Source: Micromonospora sp. NBC_00421
GTDB lineage: Bacteria > Actinomycetota > Actinomycetes > Mycobacteriales > Micromonosporaceae
Direction: 5' to 3'
NCBI RefSeq assembly: GCF_036017915.1
Contig: NZ_CP107929.1
Coordinates: 1,674,001-1,738,000 of the forward strand
DNA length: 64,000 nucleotides
The notes beneath the pieces were generated by a model, which ran no database searches, was not told the DNA's origin, and saw only the letters and a list, made by a program, of their open reading frames with translations. Shown here piece by piece: positions 14,715 through 23,556 of the stretch (its first letter is position 1; each line of letters starts with the position of its first letter). The position numbers and the translations under genes were made by a program.

Positions 14715-17000
14715 ATGGACAGAACCGAGAGCCTGCTGACGACGCCGGCCAGCGCGCCGGACGCCGCGACCGTACCGCCGTCGGGCCCGCCCGACGCCGC
14801 GACCGTACCGCCGGCGCGGTCGGCGTCGGTCCACCCGGGCGCGGACGACGCCCCACCACGACGTGACCCGCGCTGGGTGAGACCCGCGCTGGCGGTGCTG
14901 CTGCTCGGCGCCGGCCTGCTCTACCTGTGGGGCCTGGGCGCTTCCGGCTGGGCGAACTCGTTCTACTCGGCGGCGGTGCAGGCCGGCGCGGAGAGCTGGA
15001 AGGCGTTCTTCTACGGCTCCTCCGACGCGGCCAACTCGATCACCGTCGACAAGACGCCGGCCTCGCTGTGGCTGATGGCCCTGTCGGTACGGATCTTCGG
15101 GCTCAACAGCTGGGCGATCCTGGTGCCGCAGGCGCTGCTCGGTGTGGCCTCGGTCGGCGTCCTGTTCGCCACCGTCCGCCGCTGGTACGGCCCGACCGCC
15201 GGCCTGATCGCCGGAACGGTCCTGGCGCTCACCCCGGTCGCCACCCTGATGTTCCGGTTCAACAACCCGGACGCGCTGCTGGTCCTGCTGCTGGTGCTCG
15301 GCGCGTACGCCACGGTGCGGGCGGTGGAGACGGCCAGCACCAGGTGGATCGTGCTGGTCGGGGTGCTTGTCGGCTTCGGCTTCCTCACCAAGATGCTTCA
15401 GGCGTTCCTGGTGGTCCCGGTCTTCGCCGGGGTCTACCTGCTGGCCGCGCCGACCGGCTTCTGGCGGCGGATCCGGCAGCTGCTGCTGGCCGGTCTGGGG
15501 CTGGTCGTGGCCGCCGGCTGGTGGGTGGCGACTGTGGAACTGGTCCCGGCCAGCGCCCGGCCGTACATCGGCGGTTCGCAGCAGAACAGCATCCTGGAGC
15601 TGACCCTCGGCTACAACGGCCTCGGCCGGATCACCGGTGACGAGGAGGGCAGCGTCGGCGGCGGTGCCCGGATGGGCGGCGGCGGTGGGCCGTTCTCCGG
15701 GCGGACCGGCTGGTTGCGGATGTTCGACACCGAGGTCGGTGGCCAGATCTCCTGGCTGTTGCCGGCCGCGCTGATCCTGCTCGTCGCCGGCCTGGTGCTG
15801 GCGGGCCGGGCGGCCCGTACCGACCGCCGTCGCGCCGGGCTGCTGCTGTGGGGCGGTTGGCTGCTGGTCACCGGGCTGATCTTCAGCTTCATGTCCGGCA
15901 TCTTCCACGCCTACTACACGGTGGCCCTGGCCCCGGCGGTCGGCGCGCTGGTCGGCATCGGCACCGTCCTGCTCTGGCAGGAGCGCCGGACCGCAGTCAC
16001 CGCGCCCGCTACCGCGGTCAGCGCCCGGTGGCGGGGGCCGTTCGCCACCGTCACCCTGGCCGTCACCCTCGCGGTGACCGCCTGGTGGTCCTGGCGGCTG
16101 CTCGGCCGCAGTCCCGAGTTCCACCCCTGGTTGCGCACGCCCGTGCTGGTCGCCGGCCTCGCCGTGGCGGTGCTGATCGTGCTCGCCCGGCGGCTGCCCC
16201 GGCGGCTGGTGCCGGTGGCGCTGGTGCTCGGCGCGTCGGCCGCGCTGGCCGGCCCGGCGGCGTACGCGGCGCAGACCGCCGGCACCGCGCACACCGGGTC
16301 CATCCCTAGCGCCGGCCCGAACGTGCAGGGCGGTTTCGGCCCGGGTCGCGGCGGACCCGGTGGCCGGATGGACGGGGGCATGGAGTTCCCCGGCGGCGGT
16401 TTCCCGGGCGGCAACCGGGACGGCGGCACCGGCCGGAACGGTCAGCCTCCCGGCTTCCCCGGTGGCACCGCCAACGGCGGTACGGGCCAGTTCCCCGGCT
16501 TCCCCGGCGGCACCGCCAACGGCGGTACGCGCCAGTTCCCCGGCTTCCCCGGCGGTACCGGTCAGGACGGCGGCACCGGTCAGGACGGCGGGCGTACCGG
16601 GGGTGGCCAGGGGAGGATGGCCGGCGGGATGGGTGGGCTGCTCGACTCCCGGGAGCCGAGCGCCGCGCTGAAGGCGCTGCTGAACGCCGATGCCGACGAC
16701 TACACCTGGGTCGCGGCGGCCGTCGGCTCCAACAACGCCTCCGGCTACCAGCTCGCCACCGGTCGGCCGGTGATGGCGATCGGCGGCTTCAACGGCAGCG
16801 ACCCGTCGCCCACCCTGGCGCAGTTCCAGGCGTACGTGGCCGAGGGGAAGATCCACTACTTCGTCGGCGGGGGCGGCTTCCGGGCCAACGGGGGCAGCTC
16901 CGCCTCCCAGGAGATCGCCGCCTGGGTCACCGAGACCTTCCCGGCGCAGACCGTGGACGGGGTCACCGTCTACGACCTGAGCAACGCAGGGCAGGGCTGA
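14715..17000 (+). CDS. GT39-type membrane glycosyltransferase with Gly-rich repeat tail
   Basis: A 761-residue polytopic membrane protein of the ArnT/PMT-like GT-C superfamily, which moves sugars from polyprenyl-phosphate donors on the outer face. After a Pro/Ala-rich N-terminus, membrane segments begin near 57. The first outer loop SGWANSFYSAAVQAGAESWK and ITVDKTPASLWLMALSV are typical of bacterial GT39 members. About ten or more segments run to about 520. Residues about 535-640 are Gly-rich with 15-residue repeats (PGFPGGTANGGTGQF); the last 110 residues form an outer domain. It lies four bases before the GT2-GtrA gene, so both act in one cell-envelope glycosylation step. Acceptor unknown. 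Confidence 0.85.
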   Translation: MDRTESLLTTPASAPDAATVPPSGPPDAATVPPARSASVHPGADDAPPRRDPRWVRPALAVLLLGAGLLYLWGLGASGWANSFYSAAVQAGAESWKAFFYGSSDAANSITVDKTPASLWLMALSVRIFGLNSWAILVPQALLGVASVGVLFATVRRWYGPTAGLIAGTVLALTPVATLMFRFNNPDALLVLLLVLGAYATVRAVETASTRWIVLVGVLVGFGFLTKMLQAFLVVPVFAGVYLLAAPTGFWRRIRQLLLAGLGLVVAAGWWVATVELVPASARPYIGGSQQNSILELTLGYNGLGRITGDEEGSVGGGARMGGGGGPFSGRTGWLRMFDTEVGGQISWLLPAALILLVAGLVLAGRAARTDRRRAGLLLWGGWLLVTGLIFSFMSGIFHAYYTVALAPAVGALVGIGTVLLWQERRTAVTAPATAVSARWRGPFATVTLAVTLAVTAWWSWRLLGRSPEFHPWLRTPVLVAGLAVAVLIVLARRLPRRLVPVALVLGASAALAGPAAYAAQTAGTAHTGSIPSAGPNVQGGFGPGRGGPGGRMDGGMEFPGGGFPGGNRDGGTGRNGQPPGFPGGTANGGTGQFPGFPGGTANGGTRQFPGFPGGTGQDGGTGQDGGRTGGGQGRMAGGMGGLLDSREPSAALKALLNADADDYTWVAAAVGSNNASGYQLATGRPVMAIGGFNGSDPSPTLAQFQAYVAEGKIHYFVGGGGFRANGGSSASQEIAAWVTETFPAQTVDGVTVYDLSNAGQG
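16449..16538 (+). repeat. Two 45-bp direct repeats coding for a Gly-rich segment
   Basis: Units at 16449-16493 and 16494-16538 encode PGFPGGTANGGT(G/R)QF, with a decayed third copy after 16539. They lie in the outer, flexible part of the GT39 enzyme. Confidence 0.8.
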
Positions 17001-17003
17001 GCC

Positions 17004-18230
17004 ATGACCCACACCAGCGCTCCCCGGCCGGCCGTCGAGACCCGGGCCGGCACCCCGACCGCCGTGCTGGACGTGGTGGTGCCGGTCTACAACGAGGAGG
17101 TCGACCTCGGCCCCTGCGTACGCCGGCTGCACGCCCACCTCAGCGCGCACTTCCCCTACCCGTTCCGGATCACCGTGGCGGACAACGCCAGCGTCGACGG
17201 CACCCTCGCGGTGGCCGAGGCGCTCGCCGGCGAACTGCCGCACGTCGAGGTACGGCACCTGACCGCCAAGGGCCGGGGCCGGGCGCTGCGGGTGGCCTGG
17301 TCGGCCTCGGACGCCCCGGTGCTGGCGTACATGGACGTGGACCTGTCGACCGACCTGGCCGCGTTGCTGCCGCTCGTCGCGCCGCTCATCTCCGGCCACT
17401 CGGACCTGGCCATCGGGACCCGGCTGGCGCGCACCTCCCGGGTGGTGCGGGGCACCAAGCGGGAGGTGATCTCCCGGGCCTACAACCTGTTGCTGCGCGG
17501 CACCCTCGCGGCCCGGTTCTCCGACGCGCAGTGCGGCTTCAAGGCGATCCGGGCCGACGTGGCCCGGGAACTGCTGCCGTTGGTGCAGGACACCGGCTGG
17601 TTCTTCGACACCGAACTGCTGGTGCTCGCCCAGCGGGCCGGACTGCGCATCCACGAGGTGCCGGTGGACTGGGTCGACGACCCGGACAGCCGGGTGGACG
17701 TCGTGGCCACCGCCCTGGCCGACCTGCGGGGCATCGGCCGGCTGGGCCGGGCGCTGGTCACCGGGGCGCTACCACTGGCCACGCTGCGGGAGCAGTGGGG
17801 TCGGGCACCGTTGACCGCACCACCGGCGCGGGTGCCGGTCGGGCTGCCCGGCCAACTGGCCAGGTTCGCCCTGGTGGGGGTGGTCAGCACCGTGGCGTAC
17901 CTGGTGCTGTTCGTGGCGACCCGGGGGGTGCTCGGCGCGCAACCGGCGAACCTGCTGGCGCTGCTGGTGACGGCGGTGGGCAACACCGCGGCGAACCGGC
18001 GGCTCACCTTCGGCATCACCGGTCGTCGGGCGGCCGGGCGGCACCACCTCCAGGGGCTGCTCGCCTTCGCCCTCGGCCTGGCGTTGACAAGTGGTTCGCT
18101 CGCCGCCCTGCACGCCGCCGGCACCCCGTCCCGGCCGGTCGAACTGGTGGTGCTGGTGGCGGCGAACCTGGCCGCGACGGCGCTGCGCTTCCTGCTGCTC
18201 CGGCTCGCGATGCACCACCGCCGGAGCTGA
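17004..18230 (+). CDS. Bifunctional GT2 glycosyltransferase-GtrA membrane protein
   Basis: A 408-residue fusion. The N-terminal GT2 domain (about 10-240) resembles DPM1-type polyprenyl-phosphate sugar synthases: VVVPVYNEEVDLGPCVRRLH, a nucleotide-binding VADNASVDGT, and the metal motif YMDVDLSTD, plus DAQCGFKAIR. The C-terminal GtrA domain (about 285-405) has four membrane helices and the family pattern RFALVGVVSTVAYLVLFV with NRRLTFG. GtrA proteins move polyprenyl-linked sugars across the membrane, so this protein would make and flip the donor that the adjacent GT39 enzyme uses. ATG at 17004, four bases after that gene. Confidence 0.9.
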   Translation: MTHTSAPRPAVETRAGTPTAVLDVVVPVYNEEVDLGPCVRRLHAHLSAHFPYPFRITVADNASVDGTLAVAEALAGELPHVEVRHLTAKGRGRALRVAWSASDAPVLAYMDVDLSTDLAALLPLVAPLISGHSDLAIGTRLARTSRVVRGTKREVISRAYNLLLRGTLAARFSDAQCGFKAIRADVARELLPLVQDTGWFFDTELLVLAQRAGLRIHEVPVDWVDDPDSRVDVVATALADLRGIGRLGRALVTGALPLATLREQWGRAPLTAPPARVPVGLPGQLARFALVGVVSTVAYLVLFVATRGVLGAQPANLLALLVTAVGNTAANRRLTFGITGRRAAGRHHLQGLLAFALGLALTSGSLAALHAAGTPSRPVELVVLVAANLAATALRFLLLRLAMHHRRS

Positions 18231-18280
18231 CCCGGCGGACGGCGTCGGGCGGGCGATGGCGCAGCCCGCCGGAACAGACG

Positions 18281-18310
18281 GCCCGGCCGGCGGTGCGCCG
18301 CCGGTCGGGC
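18281..18310. terminator. Bidirectional hairpin terminator
   Basis: Arms GCCCGGCCGGCGG and CCGCCGGTCGGGC pair with one mismatch around a TGCG loop, between the convergent GT2-GtrA and LacI genes. It immediately follows the LacI stop at 18312. Confidence 0.6.
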
Positions 18311-18311
18311 G

Positions 18312-19331
18312 CTACCGGTCGGGCGTGGCGTCCGGGGAGAAGTCGGCGGTGGTCGCCCGGACGACCAGTTCCGGAGCCAGCCGCACCGACGTGGCGCTGC
18401 CCGAGCCGAGCCGGGTGAGCAGGGCGTGCAGGGCCTGCGAGCCCATGTCCCGCAGCGGGGTGCGGATCGAGGTGAGCGGCACCAGGAGCTGGGCGTCCAC
18501 GTCGATGTCGTTGTAGCCGACCACCGCCACCTGCCGACCCACCCGCAGTCCGTGGTCGCGCAGGGTGCCCATCGCCCCGATCGCGGCGAAGTCGTTGACC
18601 GCGAAGACGCCGTCCGGCTGCCCGGTGGCCAGCAGCCGGGCCATCGCCGAGGCCCCACCGGCGACGTCGAAGGTGGACGGCACCACCCACCGGGGATCGA
18701 CCGGTACGTCCCGGGCCTTCGCCGCGGCGAGGAAGCCCGCGACCCGGTCGGCGGAGGTGCTGGCGTGGTCGGGGCCGGCGATCACCGCGAGTCGCCGGCA
18801 CCCCACGTCGATCAGGTGCTCGGCGGCGAGCCGACCACCGAGGCGGTCCCGGCCGGTCACCGACGGGAAACCCCGCGAGGCCCGACTGACCAGCACGAAC
18901 GGCACCCCGTCGGCGGCCAGCCGGGCCAGCATCGGGTCGTTGCGCCGGGCGTCGCCGATGATCAGCCCGTCCACCCGTTCCCCGATCAACCGCTCGATGC
19001 GCAGCGCCCGCGCCTCGTCGTCGTCCCAGCTGCTGCTCACCACCGCCTGGTAGCCGGCGGCGGCAGCGGCGGCGTCGATGCCCTCGAAGACGGTGGCCAG
19101 CACGATGTCGGTGATCCGGGGGACCAGCACGCCGATCACCCCGGTCTTGCCGCTGCGCAGGCTGGCCGCCCAGCGGTCCCGGTGGAACCCCAGTTCCTTG
19201 GCGGCGGCCACGATCCGGGTCGCGGTCGCCGGGCTGACCCGTACGTCGTCGCCGCGCAGCACCCGGGAGACGGTGGAGACGTGCACACCGGTGAGGCCGG
19301 CGACATCGCGCAACGTCACCCGTTTGTTCAC
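18312..19331 (-). CDS. LacI-family transcriptional regulator
   Basis: A 339-residue repressor. The N-terminal helix-turn-helix is VTLRDVAGLTGVHVSTVSRV, with a hinge-helix region near AASLRSGKTGVIGVLVP. The remaining residues form a periplasmic-binding-protein-like sensor domain for a small ligand. GTG start at 19331 with GGGAGG upstream. It is the last of ten same-strand genes; 39 bases separate it from the SDR gene, so it is probably cotranscribed with the operon it controls. Two LacI-type operator-like palindromes lie at the operon head (27944-27993), which supports autoregulation. Ligand unknown; probably the transported substrate or a breakdown product. Confidence 0.92.
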   Translation of the reverse strand: MNKRVTLRDVAGLTGVHVSTVSRVLRGDDVRVSPATATRIVAAAKELGFHRDRWAASLRSGKTGVIGVLVPRITDIVLATVFEGIDAAAAAAGYQAVVSSSWDDDEARALRIERLIGERVDGLIIGDARRNDPMLARLAADGVPFVLVSRASRGFPSVTGRDRLGGRLAAEHLIDVGCRRLAVIAGPDHASTSADRVAGFLAAAKARDVPVDPRWVVPSTFDVAGGASAMARLLATGQPDGVFAVNDFAAIGAMGTLRDHGLRVGRQVAVVGYNDIDVDAQLLVPLTSIRTPLRDMGSQALHALLTRLGSGSATSVRLAPELVVRATTADFSPDATPDR

Positions 19332-19370
19332 TGTGCCTCCCGTGCCGCACCCGTACTCGTACCCGGCAAC

Positions 19371-20033
19371 CTAGCTGAGATGACTGCCTCCGTTCACATC
19401 GAAGGTGGTGCCGGTGACCGTGGCGCAGGAGTCGGAGAGCAGGAACAGCACGATGTCGGCGATCTCCTCCGCCGAGGAGACCCGGCCCAACGGCATCCGG
19501 GCCCGCAACCCCGCCTTCTGTTCGGCGGTGAGCCGGTCGTGCATCGGGGTGGCCACCGGGCCGGGCGCGACGGCGTTCACCCGTACCCCCTGTGGTCCGA
19601 AGTCGACGGCCAGGTGCCGCATCAGGCCGAGCACTCCCGCCTTCGCCGCCGCGTACGCCGTACCCGACAGCCGGGTGCCACCGTCGCGGGCGTTGAGGCT
19701 GCTCATCAGCACCAGCGACCCGCCGCCGGCCGCCGCCATCCGGGGCACCACGGCCTGGCTGACGACGAACGCGGCGGTGAGGTTGTTGCGCAGCGTGCGG
19801 TCCCACTCGGCGAGGGTGGTCTGCGCGATGCCACCGGCGCTGACCACCCCGGCCAGGTGGGCCACCCGGCGTGGGGTGCCGATCGCGTCGACGAACTCGT
19901 TCACCGCGACCGGGTCGGCGGCGTCCACGCCGGTGGTCACGTCCAGCACGTGCACCGTCTCGCCCCGGGCCCGGGCGGTGGCGACCACGGCCGCGCCGAT
20001 GCCGCTGGCCCCGCCGGTCACCAGCAGGCTCAC
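19371..20033 (-). CDS. Short-chain dehydrogenase/reductase
   Basis: A 220-residue SDR oxidoreductase. The GTG at 20033 overlaps the stop of the aldolase gene (GTGA), and the nucleotide motif LLVTGGASGIGAA follows only two residues later. The catalytic residues are visible: Ser in LVLMSSLNARDG, and Tyr-x-x-x-Lys in GTAYAAAKAG. NDGGSHLS-type C-terminus (FDVNGGSHLS) is typical of FabG-like enzymes. It probably oxidises or reduces a hydroxy or oxo intermediate made by the neighbouring aldolase. Tight overlap shows translational coupling within the catabolic operon. Confidence 0.9.
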   Translation of the reverse strand: MSLLVTGGASGIGAAVVATARARGETVHVLDVTTGVDAADPVAVNEFVDAIGTPRRVAHLAGVVSAGGIAQTTLAEWDRTLRNNLTAAFVVSQAVVPRMAAAGGGSLVLMSSLNARDGGTRLSGTAYAAAKAGVLGLMRHLAVDFGPQGVRVNAVAPGPVATPMHDRLTAEQKAGLRARMPLGRVSSAEEIADIVLFLLSDSCATVTGTTFDVNGGSHLS

Positions 20034-20812
20034 GGCGTACCGCCGAGGATCTCGTCGCGGGCCCGCCGGTAGGCGTCGGAGAGCAGCATCTCCGGCTGGG
20101 AGTAGACGACGAAGCGGACCCCCCTGTCGATCCAGCGGCGGGCCTCCTCGGCGGAGTAGGCGAGCATGCCGGCGACCCGACCGGCCGCGACCACCCGGTC
20201 GACGAACGCGATCGCGTGCTTCTCCACCTCGGGGTGGGTGGGCTGGTAGCCCAGGCCCAGCTTGACCGACAGGTCGGCCCGGCCGAGCATCAGCACGTCG
20301 AGGTCGGCGGCGAGGATGTCGTCCAGATTGGCCAGTCCGGTGGGGGTCTCGACCAGCGCGACGACTGTGGTGTTCTGCCCGGCCCAGGTCAGGTAGCGGT
20401 CGAAGTCGCCCCGGGCGGTGCCGTGCCCGGCGGCACGGGCCGCCGAGCACAGCGTCCGGTCGCCGACCGGCGGGTAGTGGGTCAGCCGGGCCGCCTCGAC
20501 GGCCTGCACGCCGGTCTCCACCAACGGCAGCACCACCCCACCGGCGCCGCTGTCCAGCGACCAGAGCAGGTCCTTCTCCTCGATCCGGCGCAGTCGGACC
20601 AGCGGGGTGGTCCCCGCCGAGCCGGCCGCCCGGACCATCGCCAGCACGCTCTGCTCGTCGGCAGCGGCGTGCTCGGTGTCGACGACCACGAAGTCGTAAC
20701 CGAGGGCGCCGAGGATCTCGCCGATCGCCGGTTCCTGGAGCAGGGTCAGGCTGCCCAGGGCGACGCCACCGTCGCGCAGCACCTCGGCCAGCCGGCTCGG
20801 ACGGGGATACAT
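20030..20812 (-). CDS. HpcH/HpaI-family aldolase
   Basis: A 260-residue class II pyruvate-type aldolase, related to 4-hydroxy-2-oxo-heptanedioate aldolase. The catalytic base candidate His48 is in VVVDTEHAAAD, an Arg in PLVRLRR binds the oxo acid, and metal ligands are Glu in VALVETPTGLANL and Asp in LMLGRADLSV. The ATG at 20812 overlaps the stop of the binding-protein gene, and its stop overlaps the SDR start. In this operon it likely cleaves a 2-oxo-4-hydroxy acid to pyruvate and an aldehyde; the exact substrate is not known. Confidence 0.88.
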   Translation of the reverse strand: MYPRPSRLAEVLRDGGVALGSLTLLQEPAIGEILGALGYDFVVVDTEHAAADEQSVLAMVRAAGSAGTTPLVRLRRIEEKDLLWSLDSGAGGVVLPLVETGVQAVEAARLTHYPPVGDRTLCSAARAAGHGTARGDFDRYLTWAGQNTTVVALVETPTGLANLDDILAADLDVLMLGRADLSVKLGLGYQPTHPEVEKHAIAFVDRVVAAGRVAGMLAYSAEEARRWIDRGVRFVVYSQPEMLLSDAYRRARDEILGGTP

Positions 20813-21909
20813 CAGGACTCCAGCTTCTGTACGCCGCCGCAGTCGCGGTTCACCGGCACCTCGCCGACGATCTTGAGCGCGGCGTCGACGACCGAACCGT
20901 CGTGCCAGTCACCGACCTCCGGCAGCTTCTCGATGATCTTGTTGTCGAGCAGCCACTTGCCGTCCTCGGCGGCCACCGTGGCGGTGTCCACCCGGCCGTT
21001 CGGGTCCATGTACGGCCACTGGTCGGTGCCGTACAGCTTGCTGATCGTCGCCGCCGGGGCCTTGGTCCGCTCCGCCACGATCTTGATCACGTCGTCCTTG
21101 TTGGCCGGGTCCTGGTAGTAGCGCACGCCCTCCAGCCAGCCGGCCATCCACCGGGCCGCCACGTCGGACCGCTTGCTGATGAAGTCCTGCGACATGGTGA
21201 TCAGGCCCTGCTCCTGGTTGGGCGCCACCTCGTTCATCGCCAGCACCCGCTTGGCCTGCCCGTCGCTGATGAGCTGGTACGCCAGCGGCTGCACCACGAA
21301 GCCGGCGTCCACCGCACCGCTCTTGAGCGCGTTGGCGGTGTCCGGGTAGCTCAGGGTGACGATCTGCGCCAGGTCGGACTGCTTCAGCCCGACCTCACCC
21401 AGCGCCCGGTCCAGCCAGTACTCGGTGGTCGAACCCTTGGCCAGGATCGCGACCTTCTTGCCCTTGAGGTCGGCCACGCTCTTCAGCCCGCCGTCGTAGG
21501 ACTGGGTCCGGGCCAGCAGGAGGTTGTCCGACGCGCACCGGTACTGCTGCCGGTCGGCCACCGCCCGCACCCGCAGCCCCTGGTTGACCGCGTTGAACAG
21601 CGCCCCACCGGTGCCCGGGATGTTCACGTCCAGCTTGCCCTGGCCCTGCACCGCCAGCCGGGAGTAGATGTCGGCGTTGCTGAACTCCACCTCGACCTGG
21701 TGCTTTCCGAAGAAGCCCTTCGCGTCGGCCACCATCATCGGGGCCAGCGAGAGGATCTCCAGGGAGTTGACTGTCACCTTGTCGGTGCCGCCGGCGCCCT
21801 TCGACTCCGCGTCGCCACCGCAGGCCGCGGTGCCTACCAGCAGGCTCGCCCCCAACAGCGCGGCGATGACACCCTTTTTCTTGATCGTCGTGATCCGCTT
21901 GATTGTCAT
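20812..21909 (-). CDS. ABC transporter substrate-binding lipoprotein (NMT1/SsuA type)
   Basis: A 365-residue secreted binding protein. GGAGGG lies six bases before the ATG at 21909. A basic N-terminus and hydrophobic stretch end at a probable lipobox (VGTAAC, Cys30), so it is anchored on the outer face of the membrane. The domain resembles NMT1/THI5 and SsuA/TauA binding proteins (VTVNSLEILSLAPMMVADAK; GKKVAILAKGSTTEYWL), which bind pyrimidine precursors, sulfonates or ureides. With the permease and ATPase it forms a complete importer. ATGA overlaps on both sides. Ligand unknown. Confidence 0.9.
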   Translation of the reverse strand: MTIKRITTIKKKGVIAALLGASLLVGTAACGGDAESKGAGGTDKVTVNSLEILSLAPMMVADAKGFFGKHQVEVEFSNADIYSRLAVQGQGKLDVNIPGTGGALFNAVNQGLRVRAVADRQQYRCASDNLLLARTQSYDGGLKSVADLKGKKVAILAKGSTTEYWLDRALGEVGLKQSDLAQIVTLSYPDTANALKSGAVDAGFVVQPLAYQLISDGQAKRVLAMNEVAPNQEQGLITMSQDFISKRSDVAARWMAGWLEGVRYYQDPANKDDVIKIVAERTKAPAATISKLYGTDQWPYMDPNGRVDTATVAAEDGKWLLDNKIIEKLPEVGDWHDGSVVDAALKIVGEVPVNRDCGGVQKLES

Positions 21910-22766
21910 GATTGGCCCTCCGTCCAGCTGAAGAAGCGCCGCTGCACGCGCAGCGTCACCGTGGTGAGGAAAAAGCCCATCGCCGCGATCACCGCGAGCG
22001 TGGCGTACATGTTGTCGATCTGATAGATCTGCCAGTAACGCCAGGTCATCGACCCGACGCCGTCGCTGGCGGCGAGGAACTCGCCGGCGATGGTGCCCAG
22101 CAGGGCCAGCCCGGCGGCCAGCCGGATGCCGGCGAAGATGGACGGCAGGGCACCCGGCAGCACGATCTTCCAGAGGATCTGCTGCCGGCCGGCACCCAGG
22201 TTGCGGGCCATCAGGATCAGCCGCTCGTCGACCTGGAGCACCCCGGACATCGCGTTCACCACGGCCGGAAAGAACGAGATGATGCCGGCGAGCACCACGA
22301 TCGGCCGTCCGCCGGTGCCGAAGATGACCAGCAGCAGCGGCAGGATCGCCACCACCGGGATCGGGTACGTGATGGCGATCAGCGGGTCGATCAGCACCCG
22401 GACCCAGCGGGACCGCCCCATCGCGATGCCCAGCAGCGTCGCCGGGATCACGCCGAGCAGGAAGCCGAGCAGAATCCGCTGCGCGGTGATCCCGACGTTC
22501 GGCAGCAGTTCCCCGGAGGAGAAGAGGTCCACCAGGGCCTGCACGCACTCCGACGGGGCCGGGAAGAAGGTCTTGTCGATCAGTCCGGCCATGCTGCCGG
22601 CCTGCCACAGCGCCAGCACCACGACCACCGGGACCATGCTGCCCAGCCCGCTGCTGAGCAGCTTGAAGCCGCGACCGGGCGGGCGTTCCGCGCGGGGGTC
22701 CACCGCGTAGCGGACCACGGGTTCGTCGGCCGCCCGCTCCCGGGCCGGCACGCTCTGCTCGCTCAT
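21906..22766 (-). CDS. ABC transporter permease (SsuC/TauC type)
   Basis: A 286-residue inner-membrane permease of the BPD_transp_1 family with about six membrane segments. The N-terminal 45 residues are polar. The EAA-type loop that contacts the ATPase is seen in ARNLGAGRQQILWKIVLPGA near 190-210. Start ATG at 22766 overlaps the ATPase stop, and its own stop overlaps the binding-protein start. Together with those two genes it makes a canonical three-gene nitrate/sulfonate/taurine/pyrimidine-type importer. Confidence 0.92.
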   Translation of the reverse strand: MSEQSVPARERAADEPVVRYAVDPRAERPPGRGFKLLSSGLGSMVPVVVVLALWQAGSMAGLIDKTFFPAPSECVQALVDLFSSGELLPNVGITAQRILLGFLLGVIPATLLGIAMGRSRWVRVLIDPLIAITYPIPVVAILPLLLVIFGTGGRPIVVLAGIISFFPAVVNAMSGVLQVDERLILMARNLGAGRQQILWKIVLPGALPSIFAGIRLAAGLALLGTIAGEFLAASDGVGSMTWRYWQIYQIDNMYATLAVIAAMGFFLTTVTLRVQRRFFSWTEGQS

Positions 22767-23554
22767 CGGTCCCCCTTCGCTTCCGCCCACTCGGCCGCCA
22801 GGGTGGCGTCGCGCAGCTGCGCCCACAGGTGACGCTTCAACTCGGTGAACCGCGGGTCCAACTCGACGTCGCGGGTACGCGGCCGGGGGAACGGCACCCG
22901 GATCTCCTCGACCACCCGGGTCGGCCGGGGCCCCAGCACGATGATCCGGTCCGCCAGCAGCAGCGCCTCCTCGATGCTGTGCGTGATGAACAGGACCGTC
23001 TTGCGGTGCCGGGACCAGACCTGGAGCAGCTCGTCCTGCAGCAGGGTCCGGGTCTGGGCGTCCACCGCCGCGAACGGCTCGTCCATCAGCAGGACCTCGG
23101 GGTCGCTGGCCAGCGCGCGGGCGATCCCGGCCCGCTGGCGCATCCCGCCGGACAGCTCGTGCGGCTTGTTGTCGGCGAACGCCTCGATGCCCATCATCGC
23201 CAGGTGCTCCCGGGCGACCTCCCGCCGCCGGCCGGCGGGCACCCCGCGCAGCTCCAGCCCGAACGCGACATTGTCCACGATGGACCGCCACGGGATCAGC
23301 GCGTAGTCCTGCCAGACGATCGAGGTGAGCGGCCCGGCGGCGCTGCGCTCACCGACGAACCGGATCTCCCCGTCGTCCGGCCGGCGCAGCCCGCCGAGCA
23401 GACCGAGCAGCGTCGACTTGCCGCACCCGCTCGGCCCGATCACGCAGACGAACTCCTGCGGCTCGATCGTGGTGCTGAGGCTGCCGACCACCGACAGCCG
23501 GCTCCCGTCGGCCCGGGGATAACCCTTGGCCACGTTGTCGATCTCGATGCGCAT
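22763..23554 (-). CDS. ABC transporter ATP-binding protein
   Basis: A 263-residue ATPase of the SsuB/TauB group. Walker A is GPSGCGKST, the Q-loop IVWQDYALIPW, the signature LSGGMRQRAGIARAL, Walker B VLLMDEPF, and the switch His in FITHSIEEA. The ATG at 23554 has GGAGGG eight bases upstream. It sits two bases after the deacetylase-like gene and overlaps the permease gene start, so the transporter is translated as part of the catabolic operon. Confidence 0.93.
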   Translation of the reverse strand: MRIEIDNVAKGYPRADGSRLSVVGSLSTTIEPQEFVCVIGPSGCGKSTLLGLLGGLRRPDDGEIRFVGERSAAGPLTSIVWQDYALIPWRSIVDNVAFGLELRGVPAGRRREVAREHLAMMGIEAFADNKPHELSGGMRQRAGIARALASDPEVLLMDEPFAAVDAQTRTLLQDELLQVWSRHRKTVLFITHSIEEALLLADRIIVLGPRPTRVVEEIRVPFPRPRTRDVELDPRFTELKRHLWAQLRDATLAAEWAEAKGDR

Positions 23555-23556
23555 GG

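Noticed and set aside
14676..17654. Very long open frame on the minus strand opposite the GT39 and GT2 genes
   Set aside because: It is rich in Gly, Gln, Arg and His low complexity with no family motif and lies fully antisense to two well-supported genes; such frames are expected by-products of high G+C coding DNA.
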